A stretch of DNA of 64,000 nucleotides from PALSA-270 sp963770245 (GTDB lineage Bacteria; Acidobacteriota; Terriglobia; Terriglobales; Acidobacteriaceae): assembly GCA_963770245.1 (NCBI GenBank), contig CAVYOX010000014.1:62001-126000 (forward strand), written 5' to 3'. Positions 8,443 to 16,201 of this stretch are shown here, piece by piece (the stretch's first letter is position 1; each line of letters starts with the position of its first letter). The notes under the pieces were generated by a model, which was given only the letters and a program-made list of their open reading frames with translations, was not told the origin of the DNA and ran no database searches. The position numbers and the translations under genes were made by a program.

Positions 8443-10233
8443 TTACGCTTCGTCGTGCAAAGTCTTCACTTGCTCCGGCGAGGCTTGCATGACATAGTCA
8501 CCCGCCGAGCTTTCCACCCCATACTGGTAAGGATCGTGGTAAACCACAGGCAGCTTGTCACCAAAATTATTGTGCGGCGGCGGCGTCGTTGGCGTACTCC
8601 ATTCCAGGGAAGTCGCTTGCCACGGGTTGTCCGAAGCTGGCGCGCCCCGGAAGCGGCTATGGATCAGGTTGTACAGGAAGATGAGCTGTGCCGCACCAGT
8701 TACCAAGGCAGCCACGGTAATAAACTGGTGCAAAGGAATGAGCCGTTGCATGTAATCAGGCGTAAACGCCTGGTAGCGGCGCACATTGCCTGCCATGCCC
8801 AGGTAATGGAATGGCATGAAAATGGCATAGGCTCCTACGAAGCTTAGCCAGAAGTGGACCTTTCCCAAGGTTTCGTTCATCATGCGGCCGAACATCTTGG
8901 GGAACCAGAAGTAGGTTCCGGCAAAAATCCCGAACATCGCCGCGACGCCCATCACCAGGTGGAAGTGACCCACGACGAAGTAAGTCGCATGCAGCATGAT
9001 GTCAGTTGAGGGCTGGGCCAGGAAGAAGCCGCTCACGCCTCCGCTGATGAACATCGAAATAAATCCCAAGCTAAAAAGCGAAGCCGCATTAATGCGCAAC
9101 TTCGCGCCGTAAAGGCTACCCAGCCAAATCAGCACAAGAACCGTGGAGGGGATAGTGATCACCAAAGTGGGGAAGGAGAAAGCCAGCGACGAAACCGGAT
9201 TCATCCCACTGACGAACATGTGATGCCCATAGACCATGTAGCTAAGGACTGCCAAAGCACCCATGGAGTAGACCAACACTCTGTGGCTGAGCATCGGTTT
9301 GCGCATATTGGTAATCAGAACATGCGAGACGATTCCCATGCCGGGCACGATCGCGATATACACCTCGGGATGTCCGAAGAACCAGAAAAGGTGCTGCCAG
9401 AGGAGCGTCGATCCGCCGGAGTGAGGTTGCAGTTGGTCGTTAATGACAATATTGCTCGACACGAAAAAGCTGGTTCCCGCAACGTGGTCCAGGATCAGGA
9501 GGATGCAGGCTGGCATCAACACGGCGAAAGCCGTAAGGCCCATGCAGGAAGTAATGAACCAAGCCCAAGCGCTCAGCGGCAACCGCCACAAGCTCATGCC
9601 CCGGGTCCGCATATCCAGTGTAGTCGTGATGAAGTTCAAGGAGCCGAGCAATTGACCAACGCAGAAGATGGCAATGGAAAGCGCCCAGAGAACCACACCT
9701 GTCCCTTCGCCGGGACCGCCAACCTCTCCCACGGCGCTCAGAGGGGCGTACTGGGTCCAGCCGCCGAGGGTGGGTCCGGTACCAACGAAGAACGAAGACA
9801 CCAGAACCAGGAAACCCACGAACGTGACCCAGAACGACATCATGTTGAAGCGCGGAAAGGGCATGTCCTCGGCACCGACCTGGATGGGCAAGAAAAAATT
9901 GCCGAAGGCCGCGAACGGCGCCGTGGTAAGCACAAAAAAGACCATGATCGTGGCGTGCATGGTCATCAATTGCAGGTAGAACTCCGGCGTCATCAGGTCG
10001 CCGGGAGCACCGTTCTTGGTGAGCAAATGCAGCCCCGGAATCGCAAGGTTGGTCCATCCCAGGTGGAGGCGCATCAACCAGGAAAGAAACATGCCAACCA
10101 GCGCGGCGGCCAGGGCCAGCCCGTAATACTGCTTCCCGATGACCTTATGGTCCAGGCTGAAAACGTGTTTCCGAATAAAGCTGGTCGGCGGAGCATGGTG
10201 CGCTGCGTGGCCGGGTGCTGACGTATCGTGCAT
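8443..10233 (-). CDS. ctaD: Cytochrome c oxidase subunit I, A-type
   Basis: A 596-residue catalytic subunit that reduces O2 to water at the heme a3-CuB centre and pumps protons. Visible ligands are: His93 (MTMHATIM, low-spin heme), the GHPEVY motif at 287-292 with CuB ligand His288, channel Glu290 and the cross-linked Tyr292, His337-His338 (YGHHMF, CuB), His423 (heme a3) and His425 (heme a) in VGHFHL. GHPEVY with the glutamate marks the A1 class with a D-type proton channel. The residues GNFFLPIQVGAEDMPFPR, part of the D-channel entry, are also present. It follows subunit II in the operon and precedes the two subunit III genes. Confidence 0.96.
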   Translation of the reverse strand: MHDTSAPGHAAHHAPPTSFIRKHVFSLDHKVIGKQYYGLALAAALVGMFLSWLMRLHLGWTNLAIPGLHLLTKNGAPGDLMTPEFYLQLMTMHATIMVFFVLTTAPFAAFGNFFLPIQVGAEDMPFPRFNMMSFWVTFVGFLVLVSSFFVGTGPTLGGWTQYAPLSAVGEVGGPGEGTGVVLWALSIAIFCVGQLLGSLNFITTTLDMRTRGMSLWRLPLSAWAWFITSCMGLTAFAVLMPACILLILDHVAGTSFFVSSNIVINDQLQPHSGGSTLLWQHLFWFFGHPEVYIAIVPGMGIVSHVLITNMRKPMLSHRVLVYSMGALAVLSYMVYGHHMFVSGMNPVSSLAFSFPTLVITIPSTVLVLIWLGSLYGAKLRINAASLFSLGFISMFISGGVSGFFLAQPSTDIMLHATYFVVGHFHLVMGVAAMFGIFAGTYFWFPKMFGRMMNETLGKVHFWLSFVGAYAIFMPFHYLGMAGNVRRYQAFTPDYMQRLIPLHQFITVAALVTGAAQLIFLYNLIHSRFRGAPASDNPWQATSLEWSTPTTPPPHNNFGDKLPVVYHDPYQYGVESSAGDYVMQASPEQVKTLHDEA

Positions 10234-10283
10234 GAGTCACCTCGTGAGATCTCTCCGCCGCAGCGAGTGCGGACGGTCTTGCC

Positions 10284-11087
10284 TCACTGCATAGCCGCTT
10301 GTTTCTTGAGCCAATCGTCAAAGTCCTGCTGGGACATCACCGAAAGGTAGGCCTTCATGTTGTAATGGCCCAGGCCGCAAAGCTGGGTGCACACGATCTC
10401 GTATCTCCCAACCTTGGTCGCGGTGAAATGCATAGAAAGGTCGAGCCCGGGAACGAAATCCTGCTGCACCCGCAACTCCGGAACGAAAAACGAATGCCCG
10501 ACATCCTTCGAGTGCATGAGCAAATGGATCTCGCGGTTCACTGGGACGGCCATTTGCGCGGTCACGATGTCGTCTTTCGAATCCGAATCGTGATCCATGT
10601 CCAAACCGTAGAAGTTCTGGGTCGCTTCGCTGATGAGGTCGGGGTGAATCGGACCAAACTTTCCGTCCGGGCCAGGATAACGGAAGTAAAAGGCGAACTG
10701 CCCCGCTTGAACTTGAATCGGCATGGCGTCCGCTGAGGGTGGAGTGAAATAAACGTTCGCCCAGGCCTTGACGCCGAAGACGCCCAGCGCCAGAACTTCC
10801 GTTCCCACCAGGAGAACAGCTGCCCATACCATCGCCTTAGCACCGCCGGGGAAATTCTTTACCTTCTCGCCGGGACGTGGATTGGAGAACTTCCAGATAA
10901 GAAATGCCAGGATGAACTGCGAAGCCAGGAACGAGATTCCTGCCTCCGCCATCGTCTCTGACATCTGCTCGTCAATCGGCGCGCCGTGAGTCGAGATATC
11001 TTCTGCCATCCACCACGTGTGCCGCAGGATCGGAATCGCGGAAAGGATCGCGATTGCGATGATGGTGACCGCAAAGAATTTCGCCAT
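10284..11087 (-). CDS. ctaC: Cytochrome c oxidase subunit II with CuA site
   Basis: A 267-residue protein from the ATG at 11087 (MAKFFAVT). It has two N-terminal helices and a periplasmic cupredoxin domain that takes electrons from cytochrome c or a copper protein. The CuA site is complete: a histidine in MHSKDVGHSFFVPEL and the C-x3-C-x3-H-x2-M set in CTQLCGLGHYNM, at about 233-244. It carries no fused cytochrome c domain, so it depends on a separate donor. The diheme cytochrome and the cupredoxin-like protein encoded upstream are obvious candidates. It lies 50 bases before subunit I. Confidence 0.95.
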   Translation of the reverse strand: MAKFFAVTIIAIAILSAIPILRHTWWMAEDISTHGAPIDEQMSETMAEAGISFLASQFILAFLIWKFSNPRPGEKVKNFPGGAKAMVWAAVLLVGTEVLALGVFGVKAWANVYFTPPSADAMPIQVQAGQFAFYFRYPGPDGKFGPIHPDLISEATQNFYGLDMDHDSDSKDDIVTAQMAVPVNREIHLLMHSKDVGHSFFVPELRVQQDFVPGLDLSMHFTATKVGRYEIVCTQLCGLGHYNMKAYLSVMSQQDFDDWLKKQAAMQ

Positions 11088-11187
11088 GATGCTTCGCCCT
11101 CCGGCCGGACTTGCCATCCCGGCCTCCCCCGCTTGCTTTCAAGCCGCCGCAGGATGCCCCGCAGCGCTGTCCGACTGATCCGACTCC

Positions 11188-11928
11188 TCACTTCGCTTTA
11201 AAGGCAAAATCGGCCGTTCCCGGCTGGCCAGCCGCAACCGTCACTTTCTGCGTTTGAGTGCCGTAGACTTCCTGCCATGCAGTCACCGTATAGCTGCCAG
11301 GCGGCACGTTGTTGATGGTGTACGAGCCGTTAGCATCCGTGGTCGCGTACGGCCCTTTTACCACCACGTGCCAACCGTTCATCCAGGGATGGATGTTGCA
11401 CTTTACGGGAATAACCTCGACCGTTTTCCAACTCTTCTCGACCGGTTGTGCTCCCGGCGGCTGAGACTGGTTCCACGGAATGTTGCCGGTCATCGGATTG
11501 GGCAGCGGGTGAATGTTGTGGGTCGTTTGATCGCTGGTGACCACTTTGAAATTCTGGTTGGCGTCTAGCGCCAAAACGTGCGGTGTATACATGCAGTTTT
11601 TTTGATCGAATACTGGTACCGCCGTTGGCACTTCGGCCAGCACGTTGGCCGGCAAGCCTTCTGAGATGTAAAGAACCACATTCCCCAGTCCTCCGTTGGC
11701 GCCAACAACGACGCTTTCGAGGTGGGGGCTGTCGTTCGCGTGGGCCTTGGCGCAGTAGGGATCTTTCGACATGTCGATGCCCTTCATATGCGGAGCTGCG
11801 CCGTCGAGCTTGACCGTCCCGGTAATCTTGCCTTCTCCGGCAGCGCTGACCTTCTGACCCAAAATCAACGCCCCACAGCAGCCCAGAAATACTGCGGCTA
11901 GTACAACAGCAGATTTGTGTCGACTCAT
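11188..11928 (-). CDS. Secreted cupredoxin-like protein with carboxypeptidase-regulatory-like domain
   Basis: A 246-residue exported protein; the ATG at 11928 is preceded by AAGGAGA at ideal distance. The N-terminal signal is AVVLAAVFLGCCGALILG. It is a paralog of the protein at 2939-3748. A cupredoxin-like region holds His137/His140 (TTHNIHPLP) and Cys177, His180, Met183 (CNIHPWM), spaced as in blue copper proteins. A C-terminal 'YTINNVPPGSYTVTAW' beta-sandwich follows. Placed between the diheme cytochrome and oxidase subunit II, it occupies the place of an unnamed gene in the Acidithiobacillus rus operon and could deliver electrons to CuA. Copper binding is an inference from spacing; the family is often called methylamine-utilisation-like. 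Confidence 0.75.
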   Translation of the reverse strand: MSRHKSAVVLAAVFLGCCGALILGQKVSAAGEGKITGTVKLDGAAPHMKGIDMSKDPYCAKAHANDSPHLESVVVGANGGLGNVVLYISEGLPANVLAEVPTAVPVFDQKNCMYTPHVLALDANQNFKVVTSDQTTHNIHPLPNPMTGNIPWNQSQPPGAQPVEKSWKTVEVIPVKCNIHPWMNGWHVVVKGPYATTDANGSYTINNVPPGSYTVTAWQEVYGTQTQKVTVAAGQPGTADFAFKAK

Positions 11929-12444
11929 AGAAGTCTCCTTAAGCCGGAATCTCCTTCTTGACAAGAAACGGCAGCCAATTTCCACACTTTGTGTCGAGGC
12001 CTCCGCAGAGTTCGTGTTGCCCTGGCATTGGGGCGGAACTCGATGGTTGTAGAGTGGGTTCTGCTGGCTGGTCCTGAGGGTCTGCCTCTGAAGCCATGTA
12101 CTGCTGATGGACACTAGGAAGACAGCCTGAGCCCTGCGACGAATGCATTTCACTGCACACCTCGTCCTTGACGACGGAACGGGCGGAATCATAGCCCAAG
12201 TTCAGATGGAAATGCGGAAATAGTAAATGTATGAACAAATTGTCATCTTCCGAAAAAGTCGCGGTGATGTTCCGGACGTATCGTAATCGTGGGTCTGCGT
12301 GACCCAGACGCAGCATCACGCTGAATTTCGCTTCTAAGACCACGTGCGAGTAGCTGCTCCCTCATATGTTTTGTTTCGGTCGGTTTGGGCCGCCGCAAAA
12401 TCCGATGCCTTGCCGGACGCTGGGTTGCGATGGCATCTCAGCCT
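11929..12444. promoter_or_regulatory. Long leader or promoter region before the cupredoxin-oxidase genes
   Basis: About 516 bases between the diheme cytochrome gene and the cupredoxin-like gene on the same strand. I see no convincing gene. Frames that cross it carry a low-quality mixture of residues. It includes an AT-rich patch near 12215-12260 on the minus strand. The long gap suggests that the oxidase genes have a promoter of their own besides any read-through from the Cyc2-like and diheme genes. No operator could be identified by eye. Confidence 0.4.
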
Positions 12445-13311
12445 CTATTGCTGTCCCGCCGGGGCATTTGGATCAACCGGCTTCAGGGCGAGTTTTTTGG
12501 CCATCTCTTTTTCCTTGCTGTGCCCAGACATAAGCGTTCGCAGATAGAAAACCAAATCCCACGCCTCATCGGGCTTGATGTTGTCGGCAAACGACGGCAT
12601 AGGAGTGCCGTCCAAGCCGGTCATGAAAATCCGATATAGATCCTGATTGGTGGACCCGCATTTTGGCTTGGCTCCTTCGGCAAAGTTGAAGGCCGCGATC
12701 GGCCGGCCGAGATCATCGGTGAGGGTCGAAGCAGACGGACCATTGGCTTGACCGAGTACGCCGTGGCACTTCCAGCACTGCACCTTGGCAAATACATCAC
12801 GCCCCGCCTTGATGCGCTCCGCAGTGACTTCCGGTTCGGGAGGAATCTGGATTGGTGTTCCCGGTTTTTCGCTTACCCAGCGCGGAGAGAAGTGCTTCAC
12901 CCAGGCCACAAGGTCGGCGCGTTCCTGCTTGGTGAAGGTGCTCCATTGCGGCATGTTGGAGCGGTCCACGCCACGCGCGATGGTGTCGAACAGATCCTCG
13001 TCTGTGGGCAGCGTGCCGGTCGGCGTGGAACGGCACTTGAATACACCCAACTGGAAATCGCGCGGCTTCGGGTCAACCCAGGGCGCATTCTCGCCGTTGC
13101 CGTCCCCATCATCGCCATGGCAGCCGACGCAATATCTGCGATAGTCCCCTTTGGCGTCCTTGGCGTGGCCTGTGAGCTTGCCAATATGGCTCTCCATGCC
13201 CATTCGCGAATCTTCCTCCGCCTTGGTAAGCTGCGCCTCAGAAAACGAGGACAGAGCGAAAACCACGACCGCCACCATCCCTAGCGACCACTTCAATGAT
13301 TGTGCGCGCAT
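12445..13311 (-). CDS. Diheme c-type cytochrome
   Basis: A 288-residue exported cytochrome with a cleavable signal (MVAVVVFALSSFSEAQ). Two heme-binding sites are visible: C61-V-G-C64-H65 with a likely ligand Met120 (RSNMPQW), and C179-W-K-C182-H183 with Met238 (GTPMPSF). The tandem class I fold recalls c4-type diheme cytochromes such as Cyc1 of Acidithiobacillus. It starts 12 bases after the Cyc2-like barrel gene, so the two are surely co-transcribed. It probably carries electrons through the periplasm from the barrel cytochrome, or from another donor, to the oxidase. Confidence 0.9.
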   Translation of the reverse strand: MRAQSLKWSLGMVAVVVFALSSFSEAQLTKAEEDSRMGMESHIGKLTGHAKDAKGDYRRYCVGCHGDDGDGNGENAPWVDPKPRDFQLGVFKCRSTPTGTLPTDEDLFDTIARGVDRSNMPQWSTFTKQERADLVAWVKHFSPRWVSEKPGTPIQIPPEPEVTAERIKAGRDVFAKVQCWKCHGVLGQANGPSASTLTDDLGRPIAAFNFAEGAKPKCGSTNQDLYRIFMTGLDGTPMPSFADNIKPDEAWDLVFYLRTLMSGHSKEKEMAKKLALKPVDPNAPAGQQ

Positions 13312-13322
13312 TGGTCTCCTCG

Positions 13323-14669
13323 CTAGAAATCGAAGTCAAATCCAAGCAATAGGCTGCTCGAAGTCACGTCGGCGGCTGTCAACGGCGATATTCCATTGGT
13401 GCGCAGCCACGAATACTCGTTGTGAAAGGCGAAGCCCGCACGGCTGGTCATGATGGGATACCAGCGGTATCCAAACGTGTACATATCAATGTTCCCTAGG
13501 TTTGAGGGATTGGTGGGCAAGGCCTGTTGTGACATTCGCTCCCACTCGGAACGCTGGATGAAGACCAGTTGCGGACTGTATACATAGTGGCTTTCGACCA
13601 TGTATCCGTTCCAAGTCGGGTTGCGCGCTCCCGCGGGAAGGGCCACGTTGGACGCGGTGCTCGTTCCAAAGTAGGCATTGTCGGATCCGTGTTGGGTTAG
13701 CACCAGGAAGTCCACCTTGCCGAAGTAGAACAATCCGACGAAGCCTTCCCGGCTAAACGACTTGTTGCCCTGACCGCCCGCGTTGCCGAAAGGCGTAGCG
13801 ACCGGGCCGCCAGCAGTGGTCAAAAAGTAAGTCGGCGCCTCGCCAATCATGGCGTAACCGCCGATACGATCCACTCCCAGCTTGCCGACATCGAAGGCCT
13901 GGCTGGCGGCGAAGAATCCGCTGTAGGCATTGCTCGAGGGCAGACCCACCTGGCCATCATTGGAACTGAGCAGAGCCGCTGAAATCCGGGAGCGGTCGTT
14001 GTAGGAGTGTCCCATCCACTCGACGCCAAGCTGGTTGTCGCCGATCTGTCCGAAGACGTTGTTATCCCCAACCGGCCTGAAATGATAGGTCTGGTAGACG
14101 CCCGAGATATTGGTGAGCGTCAGGATTCGCTTCTCCGAAATCAGATTATCCAGTTCGAACTTCCCCAGTTTCAGGTTTAACCAGGAACTGCCGAACAGGT
14201 TGTCGAGCCGAGCCATCACGGTTTCGAAGTGAAACGCGCCGGTCGCATCCGAGGAGGGCAGCGCGTAAAACGAAAGGTTCTTTTCGAGGGTGCCGCCGGT
14301 ATGAAAGTCCAGACCGCTCAAGTCGAAACCGTGATTGGTGATCTGCTCTTCGGCCGATCCCCCTCCGGCGGTGTCAACCTGCACCTTGTCGGTGCTTTCC
14401 CGATGCCAGAACGGAGTGATGCGGAAAGTCACCGGCCAATACGAGGGGTTCTGCCAAATCGGGGCGTCCCGGTCGTTCATCAACTGATAGCCGTTGTCTT
14501 TGAACTTTTGTCCAAAGTAATTGAGCATGGGCCACGCCTCATGGCACGCCGAACAGCGCAAGCCATATTTCCGGGCAAACGCCGGTAGGGCATGGGCGCT
14601 GCTGACCGAGCCGCACAGAAAAACCGCCAATAGCAACAGACCCGCGAGATGTCTCCGGGGAGAGGTCAT
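13323..14669 (-). CDS. Outer-membrane monoheme cytochrome-porin fusion (Cyc2-like)
   Basis: A 448-residue protein with an AGGAGG ribosome-binding site seven bases or less before the ATG at 14669. It has a signal peptide ending near SSAHA, then one c-heme site at C39-S-A-C42-H43 within 'PAFARKYGLRCSACH' and 'LNYFGQKFKDNGYQL'. The remaining 380 residues show the alternating pattern of a beta-barrel with aromatic girdles, and the chain ends in LLLGFDFDF, with the terminal phenylalanine usual in outer-membrane barrels. This is the architecture and length of Cyc2, the outer-membrane Fe(II) oxidase, and the 'FAR...G..C..CH' heme signature matches Cyc2-type fusions. Many related fusions have unknown donors, so iron oxidation is a hypothesis. 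Confidence 0.8.
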   Translation of the reverse strand: MTSPRRHLAGLLLLAVFLCGSVSSAHALPAFARKYGLRCSACHEAWPMLNYFGQKFKDNGYQLMNDRDAPIWQNPSYWPVTFRITPFWHRESTDKVQVDTAGGGSAEEQITNHGFDLSGLDFHTGGTLEKNLSFYALPSSDATGAFHFETVMARLDNLFGSSWLNLKLGKFELDNLISEKRILTLTNISGVYQTYHFRPVGDNNVFGQIGDNQLGVEWMGHSYNDRSRISAALLSSNDGQVGLPSSNAYSGFFAASQAFDVGKLGVDRIGGYAMIGEAPTYFLTTAGGPVATPFGNAGGQGNKSFSREGFVGLFYFGKVDFLVLTQHGSDNAYFGTSTASNVALPAGARNPTWNGYMVESHYVYSPQLVFIQRSEWERMSQQALPTNPSNLGNIDMYTFGYRWYPIMTSRAGFAFHNEYSWLRTNGISPLTAADVTSSSLLLGFDFDF

Positions 14670-15352
14670 TCAGTCCTCCTGATGCGAAGTGCAACCCCCA
14701 ATGGCCGGGCGCTGAACCAAAACCTGTCGAGCGGAACTCGAAACTCTTTCATGGCAGCCAGTGGCGATGGTTTTGTAGTTTTTCGAAAATCGTTTTCGGC
14801 GCGGTGTGAGAGGTACCAGGAGCGCTGAGGCTGCGTGATTTGGAACCAGTTGGCAGTTCCCTGGGTAAGGCCAGGACTCTCGATCGGGTTCTGGCGACGC
14901 ATGCACGTCTTGGTTGCGGGGCAGGCTCGGGCGGCAACCGTGAGCCGAGAGCTCATCCGAGCCTCCAGGCGCAGTTCAAGCCGTTTTCGACGTGCAAGCT
15001 CGGTGATCATTGCCCTAAAATGGTAGGACCGTCGTACCGGGGACCGATCCTACCATCACAAAATCGCGGAGTGCAACAAAAAATTTGACAATCTTTTGAC
15101 ATCCTGATGACAATTAAATGGAAAATCGATTTTTTGTACCCTTTCCCGCAGCCCGCCCCCACTCGGTTGACAGCCTCGCGCCATCCAGAGTATGAAAGCT
15201 CGGAGCGCGGCAGAAACCGTCATCGGATTTTCCCGGACTGGGAGCCACCGAACATGGGGAACATCAACGCGGGCGGGACGAGTCGCGGCCCTGTCGCCCG
15301 GACCTCGGTCTTGCGTCGGCTCCCGACCGGTCCCCTCCTGCAGAGCACCGTG
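14670..15352. other. Divergent intergenic region, no supported gene
   Basis: 683 bases between the minus-strand Cyc2-like gene and the plus-strand SH3-type gene. The frame of the SH3-type gene is open from 15107, but the first 82 codons are rich in R, P and S and have no signal-like start, so I treat them as leader. The region holds the inverted repeat at 15020-15056 and TTGACA-like hexamers near 15085 and 15096. Confidence 0.45.
15020..15056. promoter_or_regulatory. Inverted repeat in the divergent region before the Cyc2-like gene
   Basis: A perfect 9-base inverted repeat, ATGGTAGGA (15020-15028) and TCCTACCAT (15048-15056), separated by 19 bases that contain a second, inner near-palindrome. 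It lies 350 bases before the Cyc2-like gene and about 50 bases before a plus-strand A/T-rich stretch with TTGACA-like hexamers at about 15085 and 15096. It could be an operator for a dimeric regulator or a hairpin in a leader transcript. No regulator is encoded next to it. Confidence 0.45.
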
Positions 15353-16201
15353 ATGCGATTTTCCGCTTTGGCGATTTTCTGTCTCTTGGCGGCTCCCGGC
15401 CTTCCGGGCCGGCAGAAGAAACAAGAGGACTATGGCAACGGCTTGGCCGTGCAGGTTCCGGCCCCGGAGAGCGAAGTCATCGGGGCGGTACAGGAGGTCG
15501 TGCAGGATGGAATTGTTCAGGGCAGCGTCGAGTACAACAAAGACAAATACGTGGAGAAGGCGGAACCGGCCTCTTCTTCCTCGTTATTTCCAGCTTGGAC
15601 CGAGCCCGGCACGGTTTTCTACAAGGTGCGCAAGGAGGTACTGGCCCCGACTAACTTCAAGGATAGTGGAGACTCGGGCACGCTCGCAGTGCGCTATGTC
15701 GTCCGAGGCCAGGGTCCGGCCAATACCCTGCTGCGCATCGACGCGGTTTTTGTCGAGGATTTCCGCCACACCGTGCATCCCTCGAACGGTTCGGTCGAGA
15801 GCAGTGAATTCAAAACGATCCAGGATCAAATCGAGGGCATCGAGCTGAAAAAGAAGCAGGCGACGGAAGCGGAAAAGCAACATCAGCAGGACCTGGCCCA
15901 GCAGGTGCTGGTTCGTCCCCCTGATCGTGAAAATGATGCCTCCCGTCTGCTGGTGGCGCAAGGTTCTGCGAAAACCCTGGAACAGCACGTCCAGGATCTC
16001 CGCCGGCAGGCGGAACGGCTGGTAAAAGCTCCCGGGGGCCAACTAAGATCGGCGCCTTTCCATACTGCGACCACGGTGAAGGACCTCCCTCCCGGCGCCG
16101 ATGTTGTAATCCTTATCGTGACCCCATATTGGTTCGGCGTAGAAACCGAGGACGGACAGCACGGCTGGCTTCTCCGCGCCCAACTGGAGCCGCTTCCATG
16201 A
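15353..16201 (+). CDS. Secreted protein with C-terminal SH3-like domain
   Basis: A 282-residue protein if started at the ATG at 15353, which puts a signal peptide (MRFSALAIFCLLAAPGLPG) at the N-terminus. The middle contains beta strands with 'TVFYKVRKEVLAPTNFKDSGDSGTLAVRY' and a long charged helix of likely coiled-coil type (IQDQIEGIELKKKQATEAEKQ). The end, 'DVVILIVTPYWFGVETEDGQHGWLLRAQLEPLP', resembles the final strands of a bacterial SH3 domain. Its stop codon overlaps the start of the next gene (ATGA), and the two encode related domain plans, so they likely arose by tandem duplication. Function unknown; perhaps cell-envelope binding. Confidence 0.7.
   Translation: MRFSALAIFCLLAAPGLPGRQKKQEDYGNGLAVQVPAPESEVIGAVQEVVQDGIVQGSVEYNKDKYVEKAEPASSSSLFPAWTEPGTVFYKVRKEVLAPTNFKDSGDSGTLAVRYVVRGQGPANTLLRIDAVFVEDFRHTVHPSNGSVESSEFKTIQDQIEGIELKKKQATEAEKQHQQDLAQQVLVRPPDRENDASRLLVAQGSAKTLEQHVQDLRRQAERLVKAPGGQLRSAPFHTATTVKDLPPGADVVILIVTPYWFGVETEDGQHGWLLRAQLEPLP

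Noticed and set aside
9220..10221. A 333-codon plus-strand frame opposite ctaD
   Set aside because: It is antisense to a clearly conserved oxidase subunit and its composition (many H, R, E, G) is that of a mirrored frame; no domain.
15107..15352. An 82-codon upstream extension of the first SH3-type protein
   Set aside because: The extension hides the signal peptide that begins at 15353 and has a non-protein-like composition.
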